From assembly GCA_026119855.1 (NCBI GenBank), contig JAOWBW010000281.1:992001-1056000 (forward strand): a stretch of DNA of 64,000 nucleotides. The letters run 5' to 3'. Source of the DNA: Campanula takesimana. Taxonomy: Eukaryota; Streptophyta; Magnoliopsida; Asterales; Campanulaceae. The notes under the pieces are model-generated. The model saw nothing but the letters and a program-made list of their open reading frames with translations, did no database searches and was not told the DNA's origin. The position numbers and the translations under genes were made by a program. Below, piece after piece: positions 31,778 to 44,296 of the stretch. The stretch's first letter is position 1, and each line of letters starts with the position of its first letter.

Positions 31778-33980
31778 ATGTACGGTCGCCGGAGCTATGG
31801 TTCCGTCGGTACCCACACGCCGGACCGTTTGACTCATTCATCAAGCTCAACCTACTCCTCTTCATCATCATCCCATAAATCAACCCCAGGACGGAACCGA
31901 GTCAAAGGTGCCGCCAGAACCGTTGCCGGAGTTTTTGTAGCTTGTTTCACCCCACCGGAACCTGAAAAATCCACCGAATTTGTTGATTCCGGTAACAATT
32001 CTTGACCAAATTCACCATTTACAGTAAACTTACTGTGTTGTGTGTGTTTGTGTTTAAGAGATAAAACTAGAATTTGGGGATTTTTAGATCCTACCAATAA
32101 ACACATAGTGTGTGAAAGTTTCAATCAATTTGATGGTTTTCTTTCCAATAAATCACTCCAAATTGGGGAAAATTTGATTAAATACTTCGTTTGTCCCATA
32201 AAGTTAGTCACTTTTTTTTTTTTTCGTTGTTTCAACTTTGAGCAATAATTTAGGCTACTTTTAATTATCTTAATGAAAATTTACATCTTGTTATTGAGAC
32301 GCCACTATAAATTTTACCAATACCAATTTTGAGATTCTCAGTAAGATAATTAAAAGCGGCCTAAATTATTGCTCAAAGTTCGTATTAATATCGAAAAAAA
32401 GAGGGACTAACCAGGGAGTATAAAGTAAGATGTCAAATTGTACCCCTTCAAGGGGAAAAAAATTGTTTGCTTGCTGCTAGAATGTTTTTAACTTTTAAGG
32501 ATATAAGAAGATGAATATTTTAAAGCTTATATTTTTCTGTCTACTTTTGGATTTTTTATAATTTAAAATATTCATGTCCAAAAAGTAAGGACATTTTTTT
32601 TGGAGGGGGGGATTTGAAAGGTTGAGTTAGCTCTCAAACAAAATCATTTTATTTTTATGTGCCTTAACTGTTTGGATCAGTCTGGCAAGTGATTGTTTTT
32701 TAATACTACTTCATACTTCATAGTTTATTTTTTTCACATATCAGATTATGTAAATTAATCTTGATTTAAGAATTCAATTAAACCTTTAATAATTTTTTTT
32801 AAAAAATAGAAAATGCTATAAAAAGTTATGAATATAATGTTTAGCGAAATGATTCAAAAAACGCTATTCTATGTGGTTTATATACATACTTTTGGTTCTC
32901 TTTACGCCCTTCTCTTTCACCATTCGAAATCCTTTGATCATGAATAATATGTAACCGTGTAATTCTTTGTGATGGTCCTCAAATTTCCCAAATGAAAAAC
33001 GTGATACAACAATTGGGTGAGTGATATCCAAACCTGCAACGTGCTCTCCATTCTTTTGGTTCGTAGGCTAGTTGAAATTTGAATAACATTCATAGATTTG
33101 AAAAATGTTACACCCTACAATATTATGCTATTATTTGTTGATGCAGTGCGTATTGAAGAGTAGGACCTCATACGTATTGGGCTATTGGCTATGTGTTCGT
33201 ACTAAGACTATGGAGTCAATGTGCTGTTTATTCTGCTTTTCATTTGAAAAGCAATCTTTGATGTTCGTATATGAATTTGCTTAATTGTTGGGTTATTTCA
33301 GTTAATAACTTTTAAGGCTATCCAGCCTAGTTTATCTTGCTGGAAGTGGAAAATTATTATGTTTTCATGATATAAAATTTACACGTCAGAAAAATGTCTT
33401 ATTATTTGTGTAATTAATAGATGTGTCGGATGCTTATGTTCCTGGTAATGCAAAGAGACGTAATTCAAGCCACAGTGTGTATGGAAGTGCAAATAATTCA
33501 ACACACATGAGAGAGCCTGCAAGTACTAAGTTCACCATGGCAGAAATCTACAAGGCCACAAAGAATTTCTCCCCGTCACTCAAAATTGGACAAGGTGGTT
33601 TCGGGACTGTTTACAAAGGTCGACTTGACGATGGAACCGTCATCGCAGTGAAACGTGCTAAAAAGGTGACTATTATCCTAATTTCATTTTTTTAAAAGAT
33701 TTTCTTCTTGAAAATGTGAAAAGCTGTGAACTTAGCAAGTGAAAACCAGGGTCTTAATTTGTTCAGTCTTTCTCTACAGACTGTGTATGATAAGAACTCG
33801 GGAGCAGAATTTCAGAGTGAAATCCGTACCCTAGCTCAAGTGGAACATTTGAATTTGGTGAAGTGTTACGGGTACTTAGAGTATGAAGATGAAAGAATTG
33901 TTGTTGTCGAGTATGTTCCTAATGGAACCCTTAGAGAACACTTGGAATGTGAGTCTATCTCTCTCTCTCCCCCTCTCATA

Positions 33981-34073
<93 letters not shown>

Positions 34074-34074
34074 G

Positions 34075-34126
<52 letters not shown>

Positions 34127-36021
34127 CATCCTCATTTAACCTTTTTGCTCCATTGCAGCTCTACACGGCAATGTTCTTGATCTTGCAGCAAGGCTAGACG
34201 TTGCAATAGATGTGGCTCACGCAGTTACCTATCTCCACACTTACACAGGTTCCACTATTCATTTTGCCTTCCCAATTCATTATACTGCACCGTCGAATTG
34301 AAAAGTTTAAGCCGGTCCTATTCACAAAGTATCAGGGTCTATTTAGTCTGACTGCACAAAAGTCTTGACTTTTATAGTACATGAGTTACATTTTATAATC
34401 ATACGAGACATACATATTTTAATAAAACGAGTTACATTTTAGTGGCTTGCAAGAACATTATAGTAACATGGTTACATCCTGTAGTAAGAGTTTCAGACTT
34501 GTGTACAGTCCGACTGCACATGCCCCCAAATCCATCTAAAAAGGTGGCTTAGTGTTGAAAATTAGACTTCATTTGAGACATTAGTTTATTGATACTTGGT
34601 GATTCATGTTATGCAGATCACCCTATTATCCACAGAGATATCAAATCCTCCAATATTCTCCTTACGGAGAAACTTCGAGCAAAAGTCGCTGACTTTGGTT
34701 TTGCTCGACTAGCAGCTGACAGTGAATCAGGGGCAACACATATATCTACCCAGGTTAAAGGAACTGCTGGTTATTTAGACCCTGAATACCTCAGAACTTA
34801 CCAGCTTACTGAAAAGAGCGATGTTTATTCATTTGGTGTATTGCTTGTGGAACTTGTCACTGGCAGGAGGCCTATCGAACCGAAACGGGAACTCAAAGAA
34901 CGTGTAACTACTAGATGGGTACGGTTATACTCCATCCGTCCCAAAATAATCTTCCCATTTGCCGTTTCTCATTGTCCCAAAAAGTTCTTCCCATTTCTAC
35001 AATTTAGTCTTAAAAGTGCATAAACAATAGTACATGGCTAGTGAAGCAAGTGTCCATGTTCTTAAAAGTTTAAAAGTTTGAATGGTCAAATGGGAAAATC
35101 AATTTTGAGACGGAGGGAGTGCTTCTTCTTCTTCTTCTTTTTCTTTTTTTTTTTTTTTTTTTTTCTCAAATGGTTCTTTCTTCCCACCTATTTCTTCTTA
35201 ACTTTCAATTTTTCTTTTTTCTAATATAATTTTTCGAAACATTTTTATAAACTCCCCTCCCCCTCACACCTCTTTTCTTTGACGATTTCATATCAAGATT
35301 TTAGTCGACCCCACATCATTTTGGGACTAATGCATTGTTGTTGTAGTTGTTGCATAACACTATACCGAGCAGCAAAGCCACATAGAAGGGATGCGGTCAC
35401 TCCTTGACTTTTGGAAAATGTATTTGAAGTACCTTTAAATTTTATAAAAATAATACTAATAAAAAAACTTACTTTTGTCTATTTTGGCCCCCCTTTACTT
35501 TTTGTAATATTTGTAATATGATACCATTTAAACCCCTTTTATTCCAAATTTTTATATAACAAGTACATATATTTTTTCCCCAAACAGTCTTGACCGGTTC
35601 TCAAAAATTTCTTGCTTCGCCACTGATTATACCCGCAAACTATATTTTCTTAAAGGATTGGAAACAAGACTCACCTTTCTGCCAACTGCATGAAGTCGTT
35701 TTGCCTATCAAGAACTCATCACTGGATTTGTGTGTGTGTGTGTGTGTGAAAATGCAGGCTGTGAAGAAGTTTACAGATGGACACGCAATGTCAATATTGG
35801 ACCCAATACTGGAAAAGTCAGCTGCAAACAACTTCATCCTCGAGAAGATTCTAGAACTTGCATTTCAATGCTTAGCTCCTCACCGACAGAACAGGCCAAG
35901 CATGAGGAGATGTGCTGAGATTCTATGGAGCATACGAAAGGATTACAAAGAACTGGCAGCTTCCGACACCAATCCTCTCTCCTTTCATTCCCAAAGAAAC
36001 ATCCTAATACGAGAAGAATAG
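31778..36021 (+). CDS. Calmodulin-binding receptor-like cytoplasmic kinase, CRCK2-like
   Basis: Six exons: 31778-31991, 33421-33665, 33780-33948, 34159-34248, 34617-34918 and 35758-36021. They give 427 residues with GT-AG introns and matching phases. The N-terminus (1-105) is Ser/Thr-rich with no signal peptide or membrane segment, as expected for a cytoplasmic kinase. The kinase domain follows: glycine loop GQGGFG at 128-133, Lys149, HRD at 245-247, DFG at 265-267, and GTAGYLDPEY in the activation segment. It is therefore an RD kinase. The C-terminal AFQCLAPHRQNRPSM stretch closes the domain. Family members bind calmodulin and link calcium to stress or immune signalling; calmodulin binding itself is not visible here. 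Intron 1 (1.4 kb) and intron 5 each contain a MITE, and intron 3 contains (TA)n(CA)n. All catalytic residues are intact. Confidence 0.95.
32183..32420. mobile_element. Stowaway-like MITE in intron 1 of the CRCK2-like gene
   Basis: Ends TACTTCGTTTGTCCC and a decayed CCAGGGAGTA. GAGCAATAATTTAGGC and its inverse GCCTAAATTATTGCTC form the inner arms. Confidence 0.75.
33984..34120. repeat. (TA)n then (CA)n microsatellite in intron 3 of the CRCK2-like gene
   Basis: About 39 TA units (33984-34061), a short interruption, then about 21 CA units to 34120. It occupies most of a 210-bp intron, between the donor at 33949 and the acceptor at 34158. Confidence 0.95.
34928..35120. mobile_element. Stowaway-like MITE in intron 5 of the CRCK2-like gene
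   Basis: Starts TACTCCATCCGTCCC just 9 bp after the splice donor and ends GAGACGGAGGGAGT. AAAATAATCTTC family. Confidence 0.85.
35275..35360. mobile_element. Possible retroposon tail with TTG-rich end
   Basis: A CCCACATCATTTTGGGACTA stretch followed by TGCATTGTTGTTGTAGTTGT resembles the 3' tails of plant RTE-type LINEs and their SINEs. Only the tail is visible. Confidence 0.35.
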
Positions 36022-36593
36022 GTAAAATATTTCGACGGTTTTTAATACCATGAGCGGTCTGTTTTTTACTTGTACAAGTGAAGTTGAGTCTGGTATGTAA
36101 GTCAGAACCTAGTAATTTGTTTGAGATGAGTTTGGGGGGGTTTATTGATAATAACAAAAGAAAAAGGGTGCAGAGGTGGTTCTTGAAGAAGAGTTGGGTT
36201 GCATATGAAGCTTGGTTAAAGTGGATAGAACTTTTTTGTAGTTGTGCTCATGTTACTCGCTACTGTTGTATATGATGATTATTTGTTTATTGGATTCATA
36301 TAAAAGAGGCGACTTTTGTGTGTTGGTGTGTAGGTTTACAAATTAAGTCAACCTTTTGGTCAACTCCTAGCTTAGTTGGCTCACACGGCTCCGGCGTCCA
36401 GAGATCCGATGAGGACCGGCGAGAAAGGTCGGGTGGTGTGGCAGGCAGCAATATTGATGATGTTGTATCATAATTTTTTATTTACCGTATATTGCATACA
36501 ATATAATATTTTACTGCATTGCATAAGATCTTTTCAAATATTTCAATTTAATGAAGAACATGATAGAGGAAATGATTTGTCCCAAAAGGAACT
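36022..36593. other. 3' flank of the CRCK2-like gene
   Basis: Likely 3' untranslated region to about 36300, then non-coding DNA up to the copia LTR. No further gene recognised. Confidence 0.5.
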
Positions 36594-37283
36594 TGTAAGA
36601 AACAAAGCGGCTAGGACTGTTTTCTGGGAACCGACCAACTGTGAGTACAACTGTGTTCACAGTTGTCAAGACAGTTGTCCTGTCAGTTGACACGACGAAC
36701 ACAGTAAAGAAAAACACGGAAACGCAGCGGAATTTTAAAGACAAAAATTAAACACTTCAGCAAGAATTACTTGATGGAAAACTTTCATTAATAAATAGGT
36801 CTTGCAGAATACAAGACAATGAAAGAAAAACAAACAACGAAAAGATCAAACTATTCTAGATCTCTAGAATAAATGAAAACACTCAAATACCTTGAAGTCT
36901 TGATGAACAAGAACCTCAAGAACACAAGGATTCTCTCAAAAACGAAAATAACACTTTGTGAATCTCTGAATCCGTGAAGAATGGCTGAATGTTGACGCCA
37001 TATATATAGGAGTTTGAATGAAGTCTTTGATGTGGAAATCTTTCTTAATCCAATCACCTTCCAAGTAAAGAGTCCAACTTTCCTATAAAACAAATATACT
37101 AACCAAAGATAAACATTAGTAGGTTAGTCAAGTAAATCAAAATAATAATAATTATCCTAAAATAAACTATTCCTAAATAATTACAACTAATTCCTAAAAT
37201 AAATAAACTCTAAATATATACATTTATTAAATCAGAATCACAAAGATACAAAACTAAATATAAGAGTATTTCATAATCTTTCA
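36594..37283 (-). repeat. 3' LTR of the minus-strand copia element
   Basis: TGTAAGAAAC to TCTTTCA on the plus strand. A TATA box (CTATATATAT on the minus strand, near 36999-37008) marks the LTR promoter. The U5-side end carries several CAGTTGTC/CAACTGTG motifs. Confidence 0.9.
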
Positions 37284-38776
37284 ATCTCCCCCTATCTTTG
37301 TGGTTCTGATCAAAACATCCACAACAATAATCTCTCCCCCTGAATTTGTACAATGGATTCTAATCCCCCTAGAACACATCTTTCTCCCCCTTTTTGTGAG
37401 GAACCATCAAACTCAAAGAAAGAAAGTTTCGAATATCTTCCACTCCCCCTAAATTTGAATCTCCCAACAAAATACCTCTAAGAGCATCATCAATCTCAAC
37501 TCACATCGCAGCAAACCTTTATAGACCAGCGAGTTCTGCAGACTTACCAGATGACTTACCAGTTGACTGTACAATTGACTGTACAGTTGTCTGTCCAGTT
37601 GTCCGCACAGTTGCACGAACAAGTTGCTTAGCACCAGCTGGATGCTTAACAACAAAAATGCCTGAGCTTGATCAGAGCTGTGCCAAACAATCATTTTGTG
37701 TCACACATAATCACTTAGAGTTTCTCTAGAATTCTTGGATTTATCTGCAAAAATGTTAAAGAGAGAGCATTTACAGAATAGGAACAAGATGAGATGAGAG
37801 AATGAAGCTAGAAAGCATGAGGAAGAAGATATACTAAACCATAATTCACAACCAGAATGGACATGGAGGAAATATCAAGGGAGGACAGTGATTCTTCCTA
37901 AGAACTCGGGAATAATGCCAAGGAGTAAGGAGAACCGAGAAACATTGAAGTACCCATTTGAATTCCAAAACAAACAAGGATTTTGATTTTAAAATTCAAA
38001 CTTTTTCCATGTTTTGTGATAAATTGTCCGTCCCAGAATTAGAACTTGCCAAATTCAACTGAATCCATTTATCCACAATGTACCATAATTTCCACCGTCA
38101 TCTCACTGAAACTTGAACACACGCCATTAGATTATCGTTAAACACATGAAAGCATTAAATCTTTAACAAGAAGAACCACAATTCAAATTGCTGATGTAAA
38201 TACCAAGGGAGAAAAAAAACTTAGAAAAATTATGCCTAAACACACAAGTGAAGATTGTCTCAATTTTGGTGTGACATAGTATGATCAACTCAGTCCATGA
38301 CTCGGTTTCAACACACAGGAATTCAATGAGATTTTCCTTCAATCATGAAGCCTCTAGAACACTCCCATTGAAGGATTATGACTTATGAATCAGTTACGGG
38401 GAGGAGCTTATCACTCTCACAATACAGTGTTACACTGATTCTCAAGTTAAGTATGAATACATGCCAGCACATTGCCTAAATGAGTAGTAACTTCAAAGAT
38501 TGGAGGCAGTTTGTTTTCCCCGTAACCTTAGATTAAGTTCCCACTTCATGATAAACAGCACGGAGGAATTAACAGGATAATTTTATTATCAAGTTAAGAA
38601 GGATCTCACATTCAAGGGTCAAAACTCGGAGTCAAGGAACTAAAGAAGACCAAGTGATCACATGAGACAATCGTGCAAATAGAATGAATGCAGACTATTT
38701 TTTTTTTTTTTTTGATTAGTGGTTACTGTAATATACAATTATACAGATGCTGTCAGTTGTCTGCACACTTGTGCAG
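37284..38776 (-). other. Non-coding 3' internal region of the copia element
   Basis: About 1.5 kb between the RNase H remnant and the 3' LTR with no convincing frame. A cluster of CAGTTGAC/CAGTTGTC motifs lies at 37556-37620. Some copia lineages carry extra sequence in this position. Confidence 0.5.
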
Positions 38777-39322
38777 TCAACTGGTATCACACAGTCCGAG
38801 AGAAAATCTCTCGAAATCCAAAGCCTTGGTAAAGATATCGGCAAGTTGATCCGTTGTGCTTACATGTTCAAGAGTAATGATTTTTTGTTCAACGAGATCT
38901 CTAATAAAATGATGCCCAATATCTATATGCTTTGTTCGGGAATGTTGTGCCGGATTCTTGGCAAAATTCTGAGCAATTAAACTATCACAAAACACATTCA
39001 ATGTTTCACTTCTAAGACCATAATCCTTGATTATTTGGTTCATCCTCAACAAATGAGTACAACAAGTAGCATCTCCCATAAATTCAGCATTAGATGGCCT
39101 ACGAACCAAGAACCTAACATCTTTCCTTTCAAATTTTACCACTTCTTCTTTCATGACATTTATTAAATCATTAACTTTTACGGTTTCTGACTCATTCTCA
39201 TGCTTAAAACTAGCAACGAAACAACAAGAGCTTACCTGATGGTACGCGGATTTCATGCATACCAAACCGACTAATTCCCGGTAATTTATTTGTTTCCCTC
39301 TTGTTTTTATTCCTTCATCCAC
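38777..39322 (-). pseudogene. Copia RNase H remnant
   Basis: The minus-strand frame ends with a typical copia RNase H C-terminus: FCDSLIAQNFAKNPAQHSRT, then KHIDIGHHFIRDLVE and STTDQLADIFTKAL. The N-terminal part aligns less clearly. It continues upstream only a short way before the LTR-like insertion boundary at 39375. Confidence 0.85.
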
Positions 39323-39375
39323 TCCCCCAATGACCTGGGAAGTTGGATGGTCTCCCTGTATGCTTGCAGCAGCAT

Positions 39376-40970
39376 TGTTGGTCCCTAAGGGGCAACAAGG
39401 GTGTGAAAAATGCTAGAGGGGTGGGGGTGAATAGCGTTTTAAAATTCTTTTCAAACCCTTTTGCAAATCAATGGCTTATGCGCACAGTTCTCAAATAAGC
39501 TAAGTATAGCGCGCAGAGAGAGTGTGAAATGCACAGCGGAAGTTTAAGCAGCACCTGCGCAGGAAAAAGCTGCGCAGAGATAAAAACGCACGCGCTAAGT
39601 TTTGGCTTAAAGAGTTGGATAAAATGTTCTAAGGCAAATGAGCAATAACAATTACAGCATCAAAGTGTAGCAATCTGAAAGATCAAACAAAGCAGTTCAT
39701 AAAAGTTAAGCAGGAAATATGCAGTAAATATAATGAACACGCTATTTGGAGAGGTTCGATCGATGAAAGATCTACATCCTCTACCAAGATGGTTAGTCTT
39801 GGATTTCTAATGGAGATCTTATAATATGAGTGAGTATTACAAATTACAACATTTGAGCTCAATACTAACTCAAGATCTATTATCTATGAAGAACAAATCC
39901 TAGACTAAACCGGTGTATCTCAAGAAGTTAGATCAAAATGATCAAGGCTTCAAGAGGTGTGTGTGTGACAGAAATTCTGGGCTCTATGAATATGAAAGAT
40001 GAAGAGCACCAAGAATTATGGTGATATAGGGCTTTGAGATATGAGCAGGAGCTTTGAAGATTTGAAGATCTTGAAGGCTGTTCTAAAGAATCTGGAGATA
40101 TTGAGCAGCAGTCTTCAGATCTTCAAGGTTTCTCAATGAAGCATGAAACTCGAGCTCTTGAAGTATAATGGCCAACAAGAGGGGAATCTTGGAAATGAAG
40201 ATGAGTAGGCTATTTATAGCTGAGAGCTTGAATATAGCCGTTGGAGCTCTGAGCAAGGACAATGTGCTGGCACAATATGATTGGCGCGCAGCTGTCCTTT
40301 ATAGCCGTTGGGACTCTGATCAAGATGATGACTTGGCACAATATGATTGGTGCGCAGGTATCTTAGAGCCGTTGGAGACTGAGCATGAAGACCAATGTCA
40401 AATCTTCTTCCAGAAGGTTGACAACTGTCTTCTCTTGAGATGTTTCTTTGAAGCGTGTCTCCACCAATGGTTTTGCTGAGTGTGCTTATTTTGTCTTTTG
40501 TGCACACCTCAGCACTCTTACTCAATCCAAAAAGCGTAGCTTGTCTTGACGCTTTCCAAGCTTCTAGAATATGAGATCAGGAGATGAGGAATTTGACCAA
40601 GGTTGAGTGTCCGCGCACAAAGGCATGCGCATTGCCGGCGCGCATGGATGCTGCGCATGGGAAGCATGCGCACCATGCTTGGAAACTAAAAGATCTCTTC
40701 AGAGTTTAGGGAATAAGACCTTGAAAACTGAGCATGGTTAAATGTTTGCGCAAGATGTCTATGCGCAGTAGCGACCTGCGCAGAGAACATCCTGCGCAGT
40801 GAAATGAATCCTGCTTAGGAAATCTTCGATACTTCAAAGCTTCAAGTCCTATAATCTAAGCATATACTATAAAAAGGACTTGGCTAAAAATTGAAGTTAT
40901 AAACTTCTTTACATGAGGTCCTAAAGTCCATAAAAATACTCATAGGTGATGGTATCAATCAATTCTAACA
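39376..40970. mobile_element. Solo LTR-like unit inside the copia element
   Basis: A 1595-bp unit begins TGTTGGTCCCTAAGG and ends TCAATTCTAACA, so it has TG...CA ends with a short inverted TGTTGG/CTAACA. Internal features such as TGCTAGAGGGGTGGGGGTGA, repeated TGCGCAG motifs and a GAGGTTCGATCGATGAAAG stretch recall a common plant LTR type. The flanks AGCAT and AATGT do not match, so the insertion was accompanied by, or followed by, deletion. It sits exactly where integrase and reverse transcriptase should be. Confidence 0.7.
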
Positions 40971-41968
40971 AATGTAGGAGGGTTAAGTAATAAGCATACC
41001 CAACAAGCATCGTTGTCTCTTCTTACCTGATCTTCAGCGATTTCAGAATCCGAACCAGAACCAGCTGCCGTCTGACCATCTGACATGGCAGTTGACTGTT
41101 CATCTTGACTGTCAGTTGTCCTCACAGTTGGTGCATCTGCAGATTCTTTCGTGGATTTAGGTTCAGATTCATCATTAATCCTTTCATGCTCCCAAGTGCA
41201 ACCTGAAACATCATCCTCAACACAATTGACAATAAGATCAGGACCATTATCAAAAATTGAGTTAAAACGTGAATGATTTTCAACCAACTTGTAACAATGA
41301 TCAAATGATCTTACACCTTTCAAAACACATCTGTTTGAATCATCGAAGACCTCACAGATCTTCTTATCAAACTTGACATGTAGATCATCATCACACAATT
41401 GGCTTATGCTAATTAGGTTTGCCTTTAACCCATTAACATGCAAGACATTATGCAAGTTAGGCAAACCATTAACATTCAGCGTACCTTTACCAATTACCTC
41501 ACCTTGAGCACCTCCACCAAAATCGACTTTTCCACCTTTAAAGGCTTCATAGTCTTTGAAATGCTCAAGAGAGCCAGTCATGTGGCGGGAGCAGCCACTG
41601 TCAAAGTACCAGGCTCCTTCCACACTGCTCTTCAAGGAGGTAAACACCACTTGACACTTTAGAGTGTCCTTTCTTACCCAAGTCTTTTTTTCGACCTGCT
41701 GCTGCCTGGGCGGTTGACAAGGCAACTGATTGTCAGATTGTGCCCACAGTTGTCTTGTCAAGTGGCTGCTGTTCTTTTCCAAGCCAAGTTCCTGTTTCAA
41801 CTTGTAACAAAATGGACGTATATGTCCAGGGGCAAAACAATGGTGACACACGTATCTCCTTTTTTTTTCTATTTCTTTTGTTTTTGTGAGGAGACACGTG
41901 ATTAGCATTAAATCTCTCATTGTTTTTCGAAGTTCCCTCACCATCCTTAACAAAACTTGGATCTCCAT
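40971..41968 (-). pseudogene. Copia zinc knuckle, protease and GAG-pre-integrase remnant
   Basis: The minus-strand frame begins with a CCHC knuckle (CHHCFAPGHIRPFC), then the aspartic protease site in WYFDSGCSRHMTG, then the GAG-pre-integrase region with the ANLISISQLCDDDLHV stretch. It ends in an acidic Ser/Thr-rich linker and breaks off at the inserted LTR. The integrase that should follow is absent. Confidence 0.88.
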
Positions 41969-43566
41969 AGCCTATTCCTGATTTTCCTTGATTTCCCATA
42001 TTCATGACTTCTTCTAGTTTAGCCTTTCCATTGTTAAGTTTAGTGAGTGTGATAGTTTCTTTTTCAAGATCGCTTTTATACTTTTCACACTCATTGTCCT
42101 TTTTGGTAAGCATGACTTCTAACCTAGCTATGGAGTCCTTTTGAGTATCACTTTCACTCGACAACCTCTCATTCTCAGCCTTTAATTTTAGATTGTCAGA
42201 GGTGAGTTTTTCATTTACCTTCTTGAACTCCTTGAGTTGTTCCATTCGTTTGGACCAGTCTGTAAACAACTCAACGTATGTATTGTGCAGGTCCTCATAC
42301 GTGGCACTATCCTCTTCTTCCTGTTGGGATTCCTCAGATTCACCTGCAGATGTGGAGTTAAGGCAGATATACATGTTAGTACCATCTGAGCTGACGGTTG
42401 TGCTGACAGTTGACTGTTCATCTTTACTGTCAGATTCATTGTCAGAAAGGGATGATTGTGATGATCGTAAAAATGACAGGTTTGCTGTCTGATCGTCATC
42501 ATCTGAATCACTTAAGGTTGCAGAAAAACCCATCCCTCTCTTTTTGAGTGTGTTAGCACACTCATTGGCATAGTGTCCAAATCCTAAACACGCTCTACAC
42601 TGAACGGACTCAATAGATCTTTTGTTTTCAGAAGAAAATTTGTTCTTACTTGTTTCTTTCTTAAATGATTCAATCTTAGGGGAAGAAGCAGTAACCTTAT
42701 TAGAAAACCTTTGTTGACGTTTTTTGTTCAACATATTGTTGAATTTTTTAGAGATCAAGTCACATTCATCTTCCTCTAAGTTTGAGTCATCAATATCCTT
42801 TGATAATTCAACAAAATCTTTGGACACACTAAGAGCACTAGCAAGAGCAATTGAATTTACTTTGCTAGTTTGTTGCACTTCAAGGTTCAATTCAAACGTA
42901 GTTAGAATACATAGAACCTTTTCAAGACTCACGGTCCGAGTATCACAAGTTTCTTCATTGACAGAGACTTTAATGTTAAATTTTTCTGGGAGAGTTCTTA
43001 AAACTTTACTAACCAACCTTGCATTGGGGATGGATTCTCCTAATGCAAAGGATTCATTTGAAATATCCATTAATCTAGCAGAATAGTCTTGAATAGTTTC
43101 ATTATCTCCCATTCTTAAATTTTCAAACCCTGTCATCAATCTCCTTAATTTTATTTGTTTGACACTATCAGACCCTTCATAATGAAGTTGTAAAATATCC
43201 CAAGCAGTTTTGGCAACTATGGTTAGAGAATAACCGATACAGATTGTGATCAACATGATCAGATATGGAAGCCATTGCCTTTGCATTGAAATTTGCAAGG
43301 GCAATTTCTTCCGCATTCCAATCTTGCTCGGGTTTTGGAACAAAAATCTTTTCCTTTTTCTCTTCATCAGAAACAGAAGCTTTTCCTTTTGGATCAACTA
43401 ATTCCATAGTAGGGGATGTATATCCCACTAGAATACTGACCCGTGCACGATGATCAATGTTTTTGATGTACATGATCATTTTTGCCTTCCAAATGGTATA
43501 GTTTGAACCATCTAGAGTAGGCGGCTTATTACGAGTATGAGTACAGTCCATAATGACCACTTTCAA
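41870..43566 (-). pseudogene. Copia gag (UBN2-type) with frameshifts
   Basis: It begins at 43566 with the usual gag N-terminus (PPTLDGSNYTIWKAKM). The frame shifts near 43220 into the longer frame carrying TAWDILQLHYEGSDSVKQIK and a CCHC knuckle (CRACLGFGHYANEC). A coiled-coil-like segment rich in Leu, Lys and Glu follows. A second shift near 41870 leads into the protease frame. Two frameshifts mark it as dead. Confidence 0.85.
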
Positions 43567-43607
43567 AGATCGATCTCAGTATGTCGAGACCAGGCTCTGC
43601 TGCCAAT

Positions 43608-44296
43608 TGTAAGAAATAAAGCGGCTAGGACTGTTTTCTGGGAACCGACCAACTGTGAGTACAACTGTGCTCACAGTTGTCAAGACAGTTGTCCTGTCAG
43701 TTGACACGACGAACACAGTAAAGAAAAACACAGAAACGCAGTGGAATTTTAAAGACAAAAATTAAACACTTCAGCAAGAATTACTTGCTCAAAAACTTTC
43801 ATTAATAAATAGGTCTTGCAGAATACAAGACAATAAAATAAAAACAAACAACGAAAAGATCAAACTATTCTAGATCTCTAGAATAAATGAAAACACTCAA
43901 ATACCTTGAAGTCTTGATGAACAAGAACCTCAGAACACAAGGATTCTCTCAAAAACGAAAATAACACTTTGTGAATCTCTGAATCCGTGAAGAATGGCTG
44001 AATGTTGACGCCATATATATAGGAGTTTGAACGAAGTCTTTGATGTGTAAATCTTTCTTCATCCAATCACCTTCCAAGTAAAGAGTCCAACTTTCCTATA
44101 ATACAAATATACTAACCAAAGATAAACATTAGTAGGTTAGTCAAGTAAATCAAAATAATAATAATTATCTTAAAATAAACTATTCCTAAATAATTACAAC
44201 TAATTCTTAAAATAAATAAACTCTAAATATATACATTTATTAAATCAGAATCACAAAGATACAAAACTAAATATAAGAGTATTTCATACTCTTTCA
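43608..44296 (-). repeat. 5' LTR of the minus-strand copia element
   Basis: Nearly identical to 36594-37283. The adjoining interior side (43575-43605) reads, on the minus strand, as a copia-type primer-binding site variant. Confidence 0.9.

Larger units (their letters stand above)
36594..44296 (-). mobile_element. Ty1/copia LTR retrotransposon, minus strand, lacking integrase and reverse transcriptase
   Basis: Two 690-bp LTRs (36594-37283 and 43608-44296) have TG...CA ends and few differences. On the minus strand the order is 5' LTR (high coordinates), a primer-binding-like GGCAGCAGAGCC, gag, protease, a foreign LTR (39376-40970), RNase H, then a purine tract (AGATAGGGGGAGATTGA) and the 3' LTR. 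The integrase core and reverse transcriptase are missing, so it cannot move alone. GAACT precedes the lower LTR, but no matching duplication follows the upper one. Confidence 0.88.

Noticed and set aside
33866..34197. Long Tyr-Ile and Cys-Val repeat frames
   Set aside because: These are translations of (TA)n and (CA)n in intron 3 of the CRCK2-like gene.
36360..36450. GC-richer stretch starting TAGCTTAGTTGGCTCAC that resembles a SINE A box
   Set aside because: No B box at the right distance and no defined end, so a SINE cannot be supported.
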